Assembly (NCBI GenBank): GCA_945875915.1
Contig: CAMCMT010000005.1
Span: 1 to 64,000 of the forward strand
Direction of reading: 5' to 3'
Source of the DNA: Synechococcus sp. UW140
Lineage (GTDB): Bacteria; Cyanobacteriota; Cyanobacteriia; PCC-6307; Cyanobiaceae
Length of the DNA: 64,000 nucleotides
Shown here piece by piece: positions 36,157-45,030 of this stretch (its first letter is position 1; each line of letters opens with the position of its first letter). The position numbers and the translations under genes are program-made. The notes under the pieces were generated by a model. The model was not told where the DNA came from. It was given only the letters and a program-made list of their open reading frames with translations, and did not search any database.

Positions 36157-37110
36157 TCAACGGCCGAGCTTCAGCAATTCTGCTGGAGAGGCCAACAGGT
36201 CAATGGCCACAAAGTAGATCTTGCCTTCAGGATTGAGGAGGAAGCGCCAGGCCACATTCATGCCTACACCAGCTCCGAACCAGGGGGTTTGGACTTTGCC
36301 GGTGACCTTGATCTGGTTGAAATTGCCTTCAGCCGGCTCTGAATATCCCCGCTCGGGCAGCAACTTCAGATTTTGGCAATCTTCACGGAAGAAGCGCAAA
36401 ATGGCATCCGTGCCCACAATCGGCTTCTGGAACGGAGCCTGCAGGGCGCCATCGGGCAAGAAGAGCTCGATCAAGCTATCGAAGTCGTTGGCATTGAGGC
36501 GATCCATATAGGCATTGACCGTGGGATTGATCACGCCCTCAATAAACACCTTTTTGCGCAAGTCTTCAGGGGTGGCTGCCGCCACTGGCTCCATCACCCG
36601 TTGGCCTTCTCCCTTGGCGGGATCGAAGCCCATGTCCACCACAAAGTTGCGCAGCAAGGTGATTTGCTGACCCTGCTCAACGGCCTTGACTGAACCCAAC
36701 ACCGCCGAGGCGTTGGCTGAGAGTTGATAACCCTCAGGAATGGGGGCCACGAGGCCAACTGCCATCCATTCGCCCAGTTGATACCAGAAGCCCAGCTTGA
36801 TATTCACCGACCAGTTGGCATAGCTGCGGCCAATGGGGGTGTCGGAGCGGTTGGCCAGATCACACATCACCTGACTTTGTTCAGCAAAGCCCATGGCCTT
36901 GATCTGGTTCAGCACGGGTTCGGCGAATTGCATACGGGCAGCGCCCGGGGCGGCCACGGTGATCGTGGAGCCCATCTCCAGATAGGCATACCAAATAAGG
37001 GCCAGCTGGTCTTCAGCGTTGAGTAGGCGGAATCGGGCTGTGATCGCTGGAACAACGTCCGCCGAAAGGGTGTCCGGAAAAATCTGGGTGGCCTTATCAA
37101 GCGTAAACAT
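36157..37110 (-). CDS. ocp: Orange carotenoid protein (OCP1-like)
   Basis: OCP senses blue-green light, binds a ketocarotenoid and quenches phycobilisome excitation. The 317-residue protein has the N-terminal all-helical carotenoid domain (LNAEDQLALIWYAYLEMG, NIKLGFWYQLGEWM), a linker and the C-terminal NTF2-like domain. Y201 and W288, which bond to the keto group, and R154 (R155 in Synechocystis) are present. Position 244, a glutamate that forms the R155-E244 salt bridge in Synechocystis OCP, is aspartate here (FFREDCQ). The ATG at 37110 gives the standard length; an upstream TTG at 37125 is less likely. It is the first gene of the operon with crtW and frp. Confidence 0.97.
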   Translation of the reverse strand: MFTLDKATQIFPDTLSADVVPAITARFRLLNAEDQLALIWYAYLEMGSTITVAAPGAARMQFAEPVLNQIKAMGFAEQSQVMCDLANRSDTPIGRSYANWSVNIKLGFWYQLGEWMAVGLVAPIPEGYQLSANASAVLGSVKAVEQGQQITLLRNFVVDMGFDPAKGEGQRVMEPVAAATPEDLRKKVFIEGVINPTVNAYMDRLNANDFDSLIELFLPDGALQAPFQKPIVGTDAILRFFREDCQNLKLLPERGYSEPAEGNFNQIKVTGKVQTPWFGAGVGMNVAWRFLLNPEGKIYFVAIDLLASPAELLKLGR

Positions 37111-37565
37111 TGGCAGCCGCTCCAAGTGTTAAGTAGATTTATGAAGCCTAGCACGAACTCCCGAACACCTGTAGCCCCGGGTGTTTTGCCCCTTTCCCCC
37201 GGTTGCCTCAACAGGGCTCAGGCTCGATCCGCCTTCCTGGGGCGCAGCTCCTGAGTTCAGGCTGGGGCCACCCCGAGGCCGTGGCGAGGGTGTCCTCCAT
37301 GGACATCCGGTGCCATCGTCGCCCTGGCCCGGGGATTTCGCTACGGATTGCGCGGCCCGGTGCTCCAGCCGCCTCGGGCCGCGAGGTACGGGCCCAGCCA
37401 AAGCGCCAAGACTGCGCTCCCCATTCAAGTGAACGGTAAGGCCAGGACAAGGACTGGGGGCCGGCCATCTCAACCGGTGGTTCTAAGCAGTGGTAGCAAG
37501 CGGGTGGCTTTAACAACGTTTCGATCAATGAGCTGCTCAAACCCCTGCAGCAGGGCGCCAACCCC
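37111..37565. other. 455-bp non-coding stretch with the ocp promoter region
   Basis: I see no credible gene here; frames in it lack conserved sequence. The part next to ocp (37111-37175) must hold the promoter and leader of the photoprotection operon. A GGAG lies 13 bases before the ATG, and the leader is richer in A/T than the rest. The half near mtnA is GC-rich without clear structure. Confidence 0.6.
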
Positions 37566-38714
37566 TCATCCCACCCCGTAGAGCTGCTTGAGGCCCTCTT
37601 CGCTGGCACTCACCACCCCCCGTTCCGTGATCAGGGCCGTCACCAGGCGGGCCGGTGTGACATCAAAGGCGGGGTTGAAACCCCGGCTGCCCGTTGGCGT
37701 TAGCTGCACCTGGGTGAGGCTTACGACAGAAGCCTCGCCCCTGGGACTCTCCCCTAAAGCGGCGCCAGCGACGGGGCTCACCAGGCCCTGGATATGGGTG
37801 ACTTCCCGCTCCGAGCGGGCCTCGATCGGGATCTCGGCCACCCCATCGGAGATGGACCAATCAATCGTGGACGCCGGCAAGGCCACATAGAAGGGCACGC
37901 CGTTGTCATGGGCGGCGAGGGCCTTGAGATAGGTGCCGATCTTGTTGCAAACATCGCCGCTGCGGGTGGTGCGATCGCTGCCAACGATCACCGCATCGAC
38001 CTGGCCGAGCTGCATCAGGTGGCCGCCGGCGTTGTCGACGATCACCGTGTGGGGGACGCCCTCCCGGCCCAACTCAAAGGCGGTGAGGCTGGCGCCCTGG
38101 TTGCGCGGCCGGGTTTCATCCACCCACACGTGCACCTGCAAGCCAGCGCGGTGGGCCTTGTAGATCGGCGCCAGGGCCGTGCCCCAGTCCACCGTGGCCA
38201 GCCAGCCGGCGTTGCAATGGGTGAGCAGGTTGAAGGGCTCCTGCTGACGACTGGCCGGGCGGCGGGCCGCCAGCTCCTGGAACAAACGCAAGCCGTGATC
38301 GCCAATGGCTTCGCACATCAGCACGTCCTCCTCGGCGATGGCGCCCGCCTCCTGCTGGGCGGCCAGGGCCCGCTGCGCCGGCGCCAACGGCAGCACCCGC
38401 TCCCGCACCCGTTCCAGGGCCCATTGCAGATTCACGGCCGTGGGCCGGGTGGCAAGAAGCTGGGTAAAAGCCGCTGCCAGGGCTCCATCGCTGGGATCGG
38501 CCTGCAGGGCCAGCATCAGGCCGTAGGCACCGGTAACTCCAATCAGCGGAGCACCGCGCACCACCATGGTGGTGATCGCCTCAGCCGCCTGGTCCAGGCT
38601 GGTGAGCGAGCGGGTGGTGAAGGTATGGGGCAGCTGGGTCTGGTCGATCACAGCGATCGAACGGCCCCCGGCTTCGAGCCAGATGGTGCGCCAGGCCTTG
38701 CCGTCGATGTTCAT
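37566..38714 (-). CDS. mtnA: S-methyl-5-thioribose-1-phosphate isomerase
   Basis: MtnA converts methylthioribose-1-phosphate to methylthioribulose-1-phosphate in methionine salvage. The 382-residue protein belongs to the eIF2B-like isomerase family. It has VRGAPLIGVTGAYGL, the catalytic cysteine in THCNAGWLAT, and the catalytic aspartate in IVGSDRTTRSGDVCNKIGTY. The start ATG at 38714 matches the family N-terminus NIDGKAWRTIWLE. No other mtn genes are visible nearby. Confidence 0.95.
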   Translation of the reverse strand: MNIDGKAWRTIWLEAGGRSIAVIDQTQLPHTFTTRSLTSLDQAAEAITTMVVRGAPLIGVTGAYGLMLALQADPSDGALAAAFTQLLATRPTAVNLQWALERVRERVLPLAPAQRALAAQQEAGAIAEEDVLMCEAIGDHGLRLFQELAARRPASRQQEPFNLLTHCNAGWLATVDWGTALAPIYKAHRAGLQVHVWVDETRPRNQGASLTAFELGREGVPHTVIVDNAGGHLMQLGQVDAVIVGSDRTTRSGDVCNKIGTYLKALAAHDNGVPFYVALPASTIDWSISDGVAEIPIEARSEREVTHIQGLVSPVAGAALGESPRGEASVVSLTQVQLTPTGSRGFNPAFDVTPARLVTALITERGVVSASEEGLKQLYGVG

Positions 38715-38736
38715 GGGTTCGGGGCTCCGTCCGCAA

Positions 38737-39321
38737 TCATCCCCTGTCGATCCGGCGATAGCCGAACCAATCGGGCACCTGGGCCTGGCTCAGCCCTTCG
38801 GGATGGGGGTCCAGCTGCACATACCAACGCTCCCCGCCCAACAACTGCAATTGCTCAATGGCCAGGCAGTCATCAACGGCGGCCAGATCATCCTTGTGCT
38901 GCTCGCGGGCCCCAACCAACCATTGGCGCTTGGCGGCTGCCTTAGCGGCCTGGGTTGAGCGGGCCACCACCAGGCCGAAGTGGTGGAGCTCGGCAAGGCA
39001 ATCGGGGCGGTAGGCGCCCAGGTTCACAAACCAGAGCCGCTCGGGCCGGGGCGCGGGCGGTTCGGGCCCCAGGGTCACGGCATAGCCATCGATCGCCCGA
39101 ACCGCCATGGTGCTGTCCAGATGCAAACCCTCACGCCGCCCAAACCACTGGCGCCGCAGCATGGGGATCGTGTCATCAATGCTGAGACCGGCGACAAAAC
39201 GCACGTCGTGCAGCTCGATGTGGCAGCCGGCCATGCGGCCGCCGAGCACCACCAGGAACAGCTGGGGAGCGGTCCTGGCCTGAGCCGCTCGCCATACTGA
39301 ACTGTCCTGCCCCACCAGCAT
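38737..39321 (-). CDS. DUF1543 domain protein
   Basis: This protein of about 194 residues has LFLVVLGGRMAGCHIELHDV and a second block DDTIPMLRRQWFGRREGLHLDS, as in the DUF1543 family, followed by AIDGYAVTL and a second half-repeat (LWFVNLGAYRPDCLAELHHF). DUF1543 proteins contain two copies of a small fold and have no known function. The start is ATG at 39321. It overlaps by two bases the ATG of the divergent aldo/keto reductase, so its promoter must lie inside that gene. It is 22 bp upstream of mtnA on the same strand. Confidence 0.85.
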   Translation of the reverse strand: MLVGQDSSVWRAAQARTAPQLFLVVLGGRMAGCHIELHDVRFVAGLSIDDTIPMLRRQWFGRREGLHLDSTMAVRAIDGYAVTLGPEPPAPRPERLWFVNLGAYRPDCLAELHHFGLVVARSTQAAKAAAKRQWLVGAREQHKDDLAAVDDCLAIEQLQLLGGERWYVQLDPHPEGLSQAQVPDWFGYRRIDRG

Positions 39322-40270
39322 GTCAAGCCTGGGTTTTGCCAATGGCGACAGCATGCCATCCCTGGGACTTGGCACCTGGAAGGCGGCCCCAGGGGAGGTG
39401 GCTGGAGCCGTGACGGCGGCCCTGGAACTGGGCTACCGCCACCTTGATTGCGCCTCGATCTATGGCAACGAGGCCGAGATCGGCGAGAGCTTGAAGCAGG
39501 CCTTCGCCGCTGGCGGGCTCCAGCGCGACCAGATCTGGATCACCTCCAAGCTCTGGAACGACTGCCATGCCCCCGAAGACGTGCGCCCAGCCCTGGAGCG
39601 CACCCTGGCGGATCTGGGCCTGGCCAGCCTCGACCTCTATCTGCTCCACTGGCCCGTGGCCCATCGCCATGGCGTGCTGATGCCCCAGCAGGCCTCCGAC
39701 CAGCTCAGCCTGGAGCAACGGCCGATCGCCACCACCTGGCGCGCGATGGAGGAGCTGGTGCGGGCCGGTCTGGTGCGCCACATCGGCGTCTCCAACTTCA
39801 GCCAGGCCAAGCTGGCCGCCCTACTGGCGGGGGCCGAGCTGCCCCCCGAGGTGAACCAGGTGGAACGCCATCCCTACCTGCAACAACCCGAGTTGCTGGC
39901 CTTCTGCCAGGCCAACGCCATCGGGATCACGGCCTATGCGCCCCTGGGCTCGCCACCGGCCGGCACCACCTCGCCCCTGCTGGCCGATCCGGTGATCAGC
40001 ACGATTGCGGCGGCCCATGGCACCAGTGCGGCCCAGGTGCTGCTGGCCTGGGGAATCGCCTGCAGCACTGCGGTGATTCCCAAATCCGTCCATCCCCAGC
40101 GCCTGGCCGCCAACCTGGCGGCGGCCCAGCTGACCTTGGGCGCCTCCGAACTGGCCCAGATCACCGCCCTCGATCGGAGCGAACGCTTCATTGACGGCAG
40201 CTTCTGGGAGCTGCCTGGCGGCCCCTACAACCTGGCCAACCTCTGGGATGAACCGATGGGCGGGGCCTGA
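39320..40270 (+). CDS. Aldo/keto reductase
   Basis: This 316-residue protein is an NADPH-dependent TIM-barrel reductase. The catalytic tetrad is visible: Asp and Tyr in HLDCASIYGNE, Lys in ITSKLWN, His in LLHWP. The cofactor site has AVIPKSVHPQRLAANL. It belongs to the AKR class that reduces aldehydes and sugars. The physiological substrate is unknown. The ATG at 39320 overlaps the start of the divergent DUF1543 gene. Confidence 0.93.
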   Translation: MSSLGFANGDSMPSLGLGTWKAAPGEVAGAVTAALELGYRHLDCASIYGNEAEIGESLKQAFAAGGLQRDQIWITSKLWNDCHAPEDVRPALERTLADLGLASLDLYLLHWPVAHRHGVLMPQQASDQLSLEQRPIATTWRAMEELVRAGLVRHIGVSNFSQAKLAALLAGAELPPEVNQVERHPYLQQPELLAFCQANAIGITAYAPLGSPPAGTTSPLLADPVISTIAAAHGTSAAQVLLAWGIACSTAVIPKSVHPQRLAANLAAAQLTLGASELAQITALDRSERFIDGSFWELPGGPYNLANLWDEPMGGA

Positions 40271-40519
40271 ACCGGGCTCGGCAGGCGGTCAGGGCGGATC
40301 GGAGACGATGGACCAGCGCTGGGAATCGGCTTCGGCAGGGCTCCGGGCGCGCGAACCCTGTTCAAGCTACGGGATCTGCCTGGGGAGAGGGTGCTGGTGG
40401 AAGCCCTTGCTCGTGCTGTGCCACTTTCTGGGGATACTTCGTCTGGGATGGGAAGCATTATGAATTGCGGCGCTAGGTCGTATAACTAGGTTCCCGCAGG
40501 ATGGCGAGACGACCTTCTT

Positions 40520-41386
40520 ATGCTTCCCCATCGTCGTGCCGTTGACTATACGCCGCTCCTGCATGTCACCGAGTCCCTGTTGGATCGCATCTCTGGCAAG
40601 GGCTGGATGGCGGCCATCGCCGATCGACTGGGCTGGCAAGATCAACTCCGCATTAATCGTTGTGCCCTGACCTTTCCGGGGCCGAACCAGGCACTGGCAC
40701 CGCTGCGCATCGCCTTCGCGTCTGATTTTCATGCTGGCCCCACCACCCATGCAAGGACCATTACCCAGGCCTGCCAGGTCTTGCGTGATCTCAAGCCGGA
40801 TCTCCTTTTGCTGGGGGGTGACTTTGTGTCCTATCGGGCCAGCCACATCGAAGCGCTCGCGCAGCAGCTAGGGGAAGTGCCAGCTCCCTGCGGGCGTTTT
40901 GCCGTGCTCGGCAACCATGACCTTTGGGCGGATGATCGGCTGATTGTGGAGCATTTAAATCGGGCGGGCATCCAGGTTCTTGTTAACAAAAACGTCCAGT
41001 TGCCACCGCCCTACAGCCATGTCTGGCTCTGCGGACTGGATGATCCCAGCTCAGGACGTCCCGATGCCGCAGCCATGTTCCGGGGGGCCGGCCCATGCCG
41101 GATCGTGCTGATGCACTCCCCTCAGGGAGTGCCCCACATTGATAAATACGCCTATGATCTTGCCGTCTGTGGTCACACCCATGGAGGCCAGATTTGCCTG
41201 CCCAATGGTCGCCCGATCATCCTCCCCTCGGGGCGATACAACCGGCGCTATCCATCGGGGCATTTCCAGATTGGCAACCAGCGACTGTTTGTGAGTCGTG
41301 GTGTTGGCTATGGGGGCCTGCCAGTGCGTCTTTTTGCTCCACCTGATGTGCTGAGCTGCGCCATTTCATGGCGTCATGATAGTTAG
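40520..41386 (+). CDS. Calcineurin-like metallophosphoesterase (YkuE-like)
   Basis: This 288-residue protein carries the full set of metal motifs: SDFHAG (DxH), GGDFV, GNHDLW and GHTHGGQ, as in the YkuE/UDP-diacylglucosamine-hydrolase-like group, which act on phosphodiesters or pyrophosphates. No membrane anchor is visible, unlike many YkuE proteins. The ATG is at 40520 after a 249-bp gap holding its promoter; ATAACTAGGT around 40480 may be part of it. Its substrate is not known. Confidence 0.92.
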   Translation: MLPHRRAVDYTPLLHVTESLLDRISGKGWMAAIADRLGWQDQLRINRCALTFPGPNQALAPLRIAFASDFHAGPTTHARTITQACQVLRDLKPDLLLLGGDFVSYRASHIEALAQQLGEVPAPCGRFAVLGNHDLWADDRLIVEHLNRAGIQVLVNKNVQLPPPYSHVWLCGLDDPSSGRPDAAAMFRGAGPCRIVLMHSPQGVPHIDKYAYDLAVCGHTHGGQICLPNGRPIILPSGRYNRRYPSGHFQIGNQRLFVSRGVGYGGLPVRLFAPPDVLSCAISWRHDS

Positions 41387-41495
41387 CCCTGGGGGCATCG
41401 CCCTAGCCGAGCCATCCGGTTGCGACGGCCGATCTGCAACGTTCGGACCTTAATTGGGTGACTGGGAGTCGCTCCAACCATCGACGCGGGGACGC

Positions 41496-42833
41496 TCAGC
41501 TGTGCTCGCGTAGGAAGGCAATCGCACCGATTAATTCTTCGGCGAAGCGATCGATTTCCTCAATGGTGGTGGTGAAGCTAAGGCTAGCCCGAGCCGAGGC
41601 GGCCAGCCCGTAGTGGCGGTGCAGGGGCTGGGTGCAGTGGTGGCCGCTGCGGATGCAGATGCCGGCGGAATCGAGCAATTCGGCCAGATCATTGGCGTGC
41701 AGGCCGGCCACACTGAAGGCGGCTAAGGCGCCGCGGTCTGGCTGCTGCTGGGGGGTGGGGCCGAGAATTCGCAGCCCTTCGATTGCCTCGAGCCGGGCAA
41801 ACAAGTGGGCCGTGAGCTGCTGCTCCCAGGCGTGGATGCGCTCCAGCCCAAGGCCATTGAGGTAGTCCAGGGCCGCCCCCATGCCGATCGCCTCGCCGAT
41901 GGCGGGGGTACCGGCCTCAAATTTGTGGGGCAGGCCGGCCCAGGTACTGCCATCAAGGAACACGTCCTGGATCATCTCGCCGCCGCCCAAGAAGGGGGGC
42001 ATGGCCTCCAGAAGGGATTCCCGCGCCCAGAGAAAGCCCATCCCCGTGGGTCCACAGAGCTTGTGGGAGGAGCCCACCAGGAAATCGGCGCCGAGCTGGC
42101 CCACATCCACGGGCAGGTGGGCCAGGCTCTGGCAGGCATCCACCAGCAGCAGGGCGCCGGCGGCGTGGGCCAGGCTTGCGATCTCGGCGATCGGGTTGAG
42201 GCAGCCCAGGGTGTTGCTCACCTGGACCAGGCTCACCAGGCGGGTGCGCCCGCTGAGCTGGGCCTTGAAGTCGACCAAGTCCAGTTCGCCGCTGTCGGTA
42301 AGACCGACATGGCGCAGGACGCAGCCGGTGCGGGCCGCCAGCAGCTGCCAGGGCACCAGGTTGCTGTGGTGCTCCATGACGCTGAGCAGCACCTCATCGC
42401 CGGCTTTGAGGTTGGCGTCCCCCCAACTGCGGGCAACCAGGTTGATCGCTTCGCTGGCGTTGCGGGTGAAAACAATCTCGTGGGGCGAAGCGGCACCAAC
42501 AAAGGCCGCTGTCTTGGCGCGGGCCCCTTCAAACCCCTCGGTGGCCCGGGCGCTGAGCTGGTGGGCGCCCCGGTGCACGTTGGCGTTGTCGTGGTCGTAG
42601 TAGTGCTGTAGGGCAGCCAGCACCTGGCGGGGCTTTTGGCTGGTGGCGGCGTGGTCGAGATAGATCAGGCGCTGGCCCAGGCAGGCTGTTTGGGCCAGCA
42701 AGGGGAAATCGGGGCGCGTTTGGGCGCCTAGGTTTGACCCAGCCCCGGGGATGGAGCCAACCTGGCTACCGGCGTTAGCCGTGCCGTGGGCGTTAGTCGG
42801 GATGTTGCTCAAAACATTGGCACTCGAACCCAT
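41496..42833 (-). CDS. sufS: Cysteine desulfurase SufS
   Basis: SufS takes sulfur from cysteine as a persulfide for Fe-S cluster assembly. The 445-residue PLP enzyme has the lysine in GSSHKLCGPTG, the sulfur-carrying cysteine region RSGHHCTQPLH, and YLDHAATSQKP near the start of the conserved domain. An N-terminal extension of about 40 residues precedes it. The ATG at 42833 shares its last base with the sufD stop. It is the last gene of ftrC-sufBCDS. Confidence 0.95.
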   Translation of the reverse strand: MGSSANVLSNIPTNAHGTANAGSQVGSIPGAGSNLGAQTRPDFPLLAQTACLGQRLIYLDHAATSQKPRQVLAALQHYYDHDNANVHRGAHQLSARATEGFEGARAKTAAFVGAASPHEIVFTRNASEAINLVARSWGDANLKAGDEVLLSVMEHHSNLVPWQLLAARTGCVLRHVGLTDSGELDLVDFKAQLSGRTRLVSLVQVSNTLGCLNPIAEIASLAHAAGALLLVDACQSLAHLPVDVGQLGADFLVGSSHKLCGPTGMGFLWARESLLEAMPPFLGGGEMIQDVFLDGSTWAGLPHKFEAGTPAIGEAIGMGAALDYLNGLGLERIHAWEQQLTAHLFARLEAIEGLRILGPTPQQQPDRGALAAFSVAGLHANDLAELLDSAGICIRSGHHCTQPLHRHYGLAASARASLSFTTTIEEIDRFAEELIGAIAFLREHS

Positions 42834-44167
42834 CAGCCCCCCTCGCCCTCCAAGCCTTCACGTCCCGATTCAACTGCGATTGCTGGCCCACGATCCGACC
42901 CATGGGTGGCGAGCAGAGATTCAAACGGGCACCAGCGCCGGGCCGGTGCCGGCAGTTCGCGCAGCACCTCTTCGCAGAAGGCGCGCTTAAGCAGGGCTGA
43001 CGCCTGGTCGGCGGCGATGCCGCGGCTCTGCAGATAAAACAATTCGTCCTGCTGCAAGCAGCTCACGGTCGCGCCGTGGGCGCAGCGCACGTCATCGGCC
43101 ACGATCTCGAGCTCGGGCTTGGTGTCGATGCGGGCCCGATCGGAGAGCAACAGGCTGCGGCTGAGCTGGGCCGCATTGGTGCGTTGGGCGGCCCGGGACA
43201 CCCGAACGGCGCCATTGAACACGCTGCGGCCCCGGCCATCTGCCACGGCCTTATGGAGCTGGTCGAGCTGGCCTTCGGGGCCGCCAAAGGCCATGTGGCT
43301 ATGGGTGTCGGCAATCTGGTCGCCTGCCACCACCTGTAAGCCGCGCAGGGTGGTGGTGGCGCTGCCATCGACTTGTTCGATGCGAGGTTCCAGCCGGGAG
43401 ACGCCCCAGCCGGCACTCACGGCCACCAGGCTGACGTGACTCTCGGGCTCCTGCTCTAGGGCCAGATGGGCTAGCAAGGCCGCGTCCACCTGGCCCAGGG
43501 CCACCAGAGCGTGTTCAAGCCTGGCACCCCGGCCTAGGTGGGCCTCCAACACCAGGCTGGTGAGGCCCGCTCCGGTGGCCGTGAGCCGCTGGCAGAGCTG
43601 CAATTGGGCCTTTTCTTCCAGGATCAGCAGCACCCGCAAGGGCTGCAGCTCCGAGGCTGCATCACTCACCAGCTCCAGGCTCACCTGGCTGCGACTGGCG
43701 ACGCGCAGGGCCAGCAGTTGGGAGGCACTGGCATGGTTGAGCTCAACCGGCCAGTGCTGCTCGCAGCCAGTCGCGGCCAGGGTGTGGCCCAGGGCCAGGG
43801 CCAGCTCTGATTCGGAGAGGGGGGACACCCCCGCTGGCAAGACCACCCCAGCAAGGGGATCGCTGCCCCCATCGAGCTTCAGGCGCAGGGTCCCTGGCCC
43901 AGATTGGGAGGTGCCTTGCCGGGCGAGCCCATCAGTGGCGGCGCCCCTGGAGAGGGCAGCGCTGGGATTGAGGTCAAGGCCGGCCAACAGGGCCAGGTCG
44001 GTAAAACGCCAGGCTTCCTGGCGCCGGGAAGGCCCTTGCAGGGCCGCCAGGGCCTCGCGGCCGCGCCGCTGCACGGCGGCCAAGGGGCCCGAAGGGGCCG
44101 GCAACCGGGCCAACAGGTCTGAGGTCCAGCCCGCCAGGCCCTTCGCAGAAACGGTGCTGATCCCCAT
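42833..44167 (-). CDS. sufD: Fe-S cluster assembly protein SufD
   Basis: SufD is the scaffold partner of SufB and SufC in the SufBC2D complex. The 444-residue protein has a variable N-terminal half and the conserved beta-helix C-terminal half with HSHMAFGGPEGQLDQL and LEIVADDVRCAHGATVSCLQ, then [11 protein letters not shown]. Its start shares a base with the sufC stop and its stop with the sufS start (TGATG junctions), which shows tight coupling. Confidence 0.95.
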   Translation of the reverse strand: MGISTVSAKGLAGWTSDLLARLPAPSGPLAAVQRRGREALAALQGPSRRQEAWRFTDLALLAGLDLNPSAALSRGAATDGLARQGTSQSGPGTLRLKLDGGSDPLAGVVLPAGVSPLSESELALALGHTLAATGCEQHWPVELNHASASQLLALRVASRSQVSLELVSDAASELQPLRVLLILEEKAQLQLCQRLTATGAGLTSLVLEAHLGRGARLEHALVALGQVDAALLAHLALEQEPESHVSLVAVSAGWGVSRLEPRIEQVDGSATTTLRGLQVVAGDQIADTHSHMAFGGPEGQLDQLHKAVADGRGRSVFNGAVRVSRAAQRTNAAQLSRSLLLSDRARIDTKPELEIVADDVRCAHGATVSCLQQDELFYLQSRGIAADQASALLKRAFCEEVLRELPAPARRWCPFESLLATHGSDRGPAIAVESGREGLEGEGG

Positions 44168-45012
44168 CAGCCCAGCTCCAGGGCCGCCAATTCCTGGTCC
44201 ACCCAGTCGTAGCCGCGCTCTTCTAGCTCAAGGGCCAGCTCGCGGCCACCCATGCGCAGGATCCGGCCAGCGGCCATCACATGGACAAAATCGGGTGTGA
44301 TCGCCTCCAGCAGCCGCTGGTAATGGGTGATCAACAGGGTGGCGGTATCGGCGGTGGCGAGCTGGCTGACGCCGGCGGCCACGATGCGCAGGGCATCGAT
44401 ATCCAGGCCCGAATCGGTTTCATCGAGGATCGCCACTAGGGGCTCCAGCAGGGCCATCTGCAGAATCTCGTTCCGTTTTTTTTCACCCCCTGAAAAACCC
44501 TCATTCACACTGCGATCGAGGAAGGCTGGATCCATCTGCACCACCTTGATGCGCTCGCGGACTAGGTCCTCAAAGGCAAAGGTGTCGAGTTCCTCCTGGC
44601 CGAGCTGGACCCGACGGGCATTGGTGGCCACCCTTAGAAATTCCAGATTGCTCACCCCCGGAATCTCCACGGGATATTGGAACCCGAGGAACACCCCCAA
44701 CCGGGCCCGTTCTTCGGGCGAGAGCTCCAAAAGGTTCTGCCCCCGGTAGGTCACCGTGCCTGCGGTCACCGTGTAGGCGGGATGGCCCGCTAGCACCTTG
44801 GAGAGGGTGCTTTTGCCGCTGCCATTACGGCCCATCACCGCATGGATCTCGCCAGCCCGCAGGGTGAGATCAACTCCCTTAAGGATCGCATTGTCCTCCA
44901 CACGGGCATGGAGCCCAGTGATCTCAAGCAAAATGTCGGCGTCGGGGCGAATCACGGGCGAGAAAACAAATGAATCAGAAATAGAAACAGCCGCCGCCAG
45001 CGTTGGCAGCAT
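44167..45012 (-). CDS. sufC: Fe-S cluster assembly ATPase SufC
   Basis: SufC is the ABC-type ATPase that drives cluster assembly on SufB-SufD. It has Walker [13 protein letters not shown], signature [13 protein letters not shown] and Walker [14 protein letters not shown]. Length is 281 residues from the ATG at 45012. The first 25 residues before [14 protein letters not shown] are unusual and could be cut if the true start lies internally. It follows sufB after 18 bp. Confidence 0.95.
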   Translation of the reverse strand: MLPTLAAAVSISDSFVFSPVIRPDADILLEITGLHARVEDNAILKGVDLTLRAGEIHAVMGRNGSGKSTLSKVLAGHPAYTVTAGTVTYRGQNLLELSPEERARLGVFLGFQYPVEIPGVSNLEFLRVATNARRVQLGQEELDTFAFEDLVRERIKVVQMDPAFLDRSVNEGFSGGEKKRNEILQMALLEPLVAILDETDSGLDIDALRIVAAGVSQLATADTATLLITHYQRLLEAITPDFVHVMAAGRILRMGGRELALELEERGYDWVDQELAALELG

Positions 45013-45030
45013 AGAAGGCGGATCGCAGGG

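Noticed and set aside
37129-37473. Possible gene in the gap between mtnA and ocp
   Set aside because: Several overlapping frames exist on both strands but none has a ribosome site, motif or plausible composition.
40520-41386. Metallophosphoesterase as a horizontally acquired island
   Set aside because: Composition is only slightly lower in GC by eye, no mobile element or repeat flanks it, and the family is common in cyanobacteria.
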